Shown here piece after piece: positions 5,596 through 7,365 of a stretch of DNA of 7,365 bases (within the stretch, counting starts at the first letter, position 1; each line of letters opens with the position of its first letter). The DNA is from Candidatus Spyradenecus faecavium. Its GTDB lineage: Bacteria; Verrucomicrobiota; Kiritimatiellia; RFP12; DVOR01. A program made the translations under genes and the position numbers. The notes below the pieces were generated by a model. The model was not told the origin of the DNA and ran no database searches. It saw only the letters and a program-made list of their open reading frames with translations. Location of the stretch: NCBI GenBank assembly GCA_018713405.1, contig DVOR01000236.1:1-7365 (forward strand), given 5' to 3'.

Positions 5596-7089
5596 ATGAG
5601 CTTTGTTTCCAAGGAAGAGCTTGAGGCCCGGGCGGAAGAGACCTGGGCCGCCATCGCGGGCAAGGCGCTCGCGCCCAAGGAGCGCACGGCCATCCCGCAG
5701 CAGGAGATGCCCGTGCAGGACCCCGCCGTCCGCCGCCGCAACATGAACGAGGTGGCGCTGGGCTACTCCGAGGCCCAGGCGCGCGTGGAGGCCAGCCGCT
5801 GCCTGCAGTGCAAGAACGCCCCCTGCATGAAGGGCTGCCCCGTGGCCATCGACATCCCGGGCTTCATCCACCAAATCGCGCAGGGCGACTACGCCGGCGC
5901 GCTGGCCGTCATCCGCCGCACGAGCATCCTCCCGGCCATCTGCGGCCGTGTCTGCCCGCAGGAAAACCAGTGCCAGAAGTTCTGCACCGTCGGCGCCATC
6001 CACAAGGACGTCAACCAGAGCGTCGCCATCGGCCGCCTGGAGCGTTACGTGGCCGACTGGCAGCGCGCCCACGAGGCCGAAGCCCCCATCGACAACTCCG
6101 TCAAGCCCGAGACCGGCAAGAAGGTCGCCGTCATCGGCTCCGGCCCCTCCGGCATCACCGTCGCCGCCGACGTGCGCCGCGAAGGCCACGCCGTCACCCT
6201 CTTCGAGGCCTTCCAGAAGCCGGGCGGCGTCCTCGTCTACGGCATCCCGGAGTTCCGCCTGCCCAAGGCCATCGTGGACAAGGAAATCCAGGGCCTCAAG
6301 GCGATGGGCGTGGACGTGGAGCCCAACTTCGTCGTCGGCCGCACCCGCAAGCTCCGCGACCTCATGGCCAAGGACGGCTACGACGCGGTCTACGTCGGCA
6401 CGGGCGCGGGCCTGCCGCGCTTCATGGGCATCCCCGGCGAGGAGCTCGTCGGCGTCTTCTCCGCCAATGAGTACCTCACCCGCGCCAACCTCATGAAGGC
6501 CTACGACAAGGCCGACGCCGCCACGCCCTACTACCCCGCCAAGCGCGTCGCCGTCCTCGGCGGCGGCAACGTGGCGATGGACGCCGCGCGCATGGCCTTC
6601 CGCCTCGGCGCCGAGGAGGTCTACCTCATCTATCGCCGCAGCCGCGCCGAGATGCCCGCCCGCGCCGAAGAAGTCGGCCACGCCGAGGAAGAGGGCGTCG
6701 ACTTCCGCTTCCTCTGCAACATCGAGCGCATCCTGGGCGACGAGAACGGCGTGGTCAACGCCATCGAATGCCTGCGCTACGAGCTCGGCGAGCCCGACGC
6801 CTCCGGCCGCCGCAGCCCCGTCCCCATCCAGGGCTCCGAGTTCACCCTGCCCATGGACGCGGTCATCATCGCCATCGGCAACGCCTCCAACCCGCTCATC
6901 CCCCAGACCACCGACGGCCTGGAGATCGACCGCAAGGGGCACATCGTCGTGGACGGCAACCAGGCCACCTCCATCCCCGGCGTCTACGCCGGCGGCGACA
7001 TCGTCCTGGGCGCGGCCACCGTCATCCTCGCGATGGGCGAGGGCCGGCGCGCCGCCAAGGCCATCAACGCCTACCTCGCCTCGAAGTAA
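5596..7089 (+). CDS. nfnB: NfnB, large subunit of NADH-dependent ferredoxin:NADP+ oxidoreductase (GltD-like)
   Basis: This 497-residue protein has the glutamate synthase small-subunit fold. The N-terminal Fe-S domain has C69-x2-C72-x4-C77-x3-C81 and C116-x3-C120-x5-C126-x3-C130 for two [4Fe-4S] clusters. The Glu of the CPQE motif (E123) is, as I recall, the unusual non-Cys ligand of the cluster near FAD. An FAD-binding GSGPSG follows at 181-186. The NADPH domain has GGGNVAMD at 322-329 and the NADP-specific RRSRAEMPA at 347-355. The FAD-closing GVYAGGD is at 462-468. It bifurcates electrons at FAD between NfnA and ferredoxin. The same fold occurs in glutamate synthase small subunits and stand-alone GltA proteins, but the adjacent nfnA and the absence of a GltB gene favour Nfn. 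The N-terminal extension before the first Cys is about 68 residues, a little long but unremarkable. Confidence 0.93.
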   Translation: MSFVSKEELEARAEETWAAIAGKALAPKERTAIPQQEMPVQDPAVRRRNMNEVALGYSEAQARVEASRCLQCKNAPCMKGCPVAIDIPGFIHQIAQGDYAGALAVIRRTSILPAICGRVCPQENQCQKFCTVGAIHKDVNQSVAIGRLERYVADWQRAHEAEAPIDNSVKPETGKKVAVIGSGPSGITVAADVRREGHAVTLFEAFQKPGGVLVYGIPEFRLPKAIVDKEIQGLKAMGVDVEPNFVVGRTRKLRDLMAKDGYDAVYVGTGAGLPRFMGIPGEELVGVFSANEYLTRANLMKAYDKADAATPYYPAKRVAVLGGGNVAMDAARMAFRLGAEEVYLIYRRSRAEMPARAEEVGHAEEEGVDFRFLCNIERILGDENGVVNAIECLRYELGEPDASGRRSPVPIQGSEFTLPMDAVIIAIGNASNPLIPQTTDGLEIDRKGHIVVDGNQATSIPGVYAGGDIVLGAATVILAMGEGRRAAKAINAYLASK

Positions 7090-7105
7090 GCGACAGCCAC
7101 CCCAT

Positions 7106-7135
7106 GCGGCGGCGGGCCGCGCCGCCCGCCGCCGC
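7106..7135 (+). terminator. GC-rich hairpin after nfnB, possible terminator
   Basis: GCGGCGGCGGGC (7106-7117) pairs perfectly over 12 bp with 7124-7135 around a six-base loop. It begins 16 bases after the nfnB stop. The following stretch is pyrimidine-rich (CCTCTTCTCCCC) and has no true T run, so termination is plausible but may be partial, allowing read-through into the next gene. Confidence 0.55.
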
Positions 7136-7165
7136 CCTCTTCTCCCCTACACCCCCGGCACGACC

Positions 7166-7365
7166 ATGGACGCCACCGCCAAGCCCGACCTCCACCTCGT
7201 TTACACCTCGGACGCGAACTACCTCTTCCTGACAGCGGTCTCGGCGTGCAGCGCCTTCGCGCAGGCGAGCGACCCCACGCGTCTGGCCATCCACGTCCTG
7301 GACTGCGGCATTTCCGACGACGCGTGGGAGGCCTGGCGCGCGGACATGGTGCGCCGCACGGGCTC
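7166..7365 (+). CDS. Probable family 8 glycosyltransferase, 3'-partial
   Basis: An open frame runs from ATG 7166 to the window end, 66 codons with no stop. The start reads MDATAKPDLHLVYTSDANYL, followed by a helix-like stretch and LAIHVLDCGISDDAWEAW. The pattern of a first strand ending in a D-x-N-Y turn, a helix, then IHVLDCGIS matches the N-terminal nucleotide-sugar-binding half of GT8 (LgtC/GspA-like) transferases. The catalytic DxD lies beyond the window, so activity cannot be checked. No Shine-Dalgarno sequence precedes the ATG. It begins 76 bp after nfnB with a hairpin between, so it is probably a separate unit, likely in cell-surface glycan synthesis. Confidence 0.65.
   Translation, partial: MDATAKPDLHLVYTSDANYLFLTAVSACSAFAQASDPTRLAIHVLDCGISDDAWEAWRADMVRRTG

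Noticed and set aside
5578..6942. Long minus-strand reading frame of 454 residues opposite nfnB
   Set aside because: It is antisense to a gene with complete family motifs and shows Asp/Gly/Ala/Val low complexity with no recognisable domain.

Overview
The window is GC-rich throughout and gene-dense. It holds five or six protein genes in three transcription blocks. No rRNA, tRNA, CRISPR array, insertion sequence or integrase is visible. The gene set suggests an anaerobic Gram-negative bacterium, most likely in the PVC group (Verrucomicrobiota, Kiritimatiellae or Lentisphaeria, perhaps gut-associated). The clues are a two-subunit NfnAB-type transhydrogenase, a sugar mutarotase propeller fused to a sodium symporter, and a DksA-family protein with a histone H1-like tail. 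This placement is inference from gene content; no marker gene is present to settle it.

Block 1 (1-3284, + strand): a 5'-truncated gene encodes a kelch beta-propeller of the cyclically permuted mutarotase type joined to a sodium:solute symporter closely resembling the sialic acid transporter SiaT. Its stop codon overlaps the start of a gene for a secreted protein of unknown function (TAATG overlap). The pair is probably a sugar-acid uptake unit with the propeller outside the inner membrane. A strong hairpin at 3301-3336 serves as a shared terminator with the convergent gene.

Block 2 (3351-4430, - strand): a DksA/TraR-family zinc-finger protein with a roughly 200-residue Lys/Ala/Pro extension rich in APAKK motifs. 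A good sigma-70-like promoter (TTGCGT, 17 bp, TAGACT) and a Shine-Dalgarno sequence precede it.

Between blocks 2 and 3 is a 414-bp divergent intergenic region. It carries the most striking non-coding signal in the window: four near-identical palindromes built on CGAAACCCTAAGGGTTTCG, with centres 21.5, 22 and 21.5 bp apart (4468-4547). They lie upstream of the predicted promoters on both sides, so they look like a helically phased operator array for an unidentified regulator.

Block 3 (4709-7135, + strand): an extended -10 promoter drives nfnA and nfnB, the small and large subunits of the NADH-dependent ferredoxin:NADP+ oxidoreductase, with complete cofactor motifs. A GC-rich hairpin follows. 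The window ends inside the start of a gene that looks like a family 8 glycosyltransferase.
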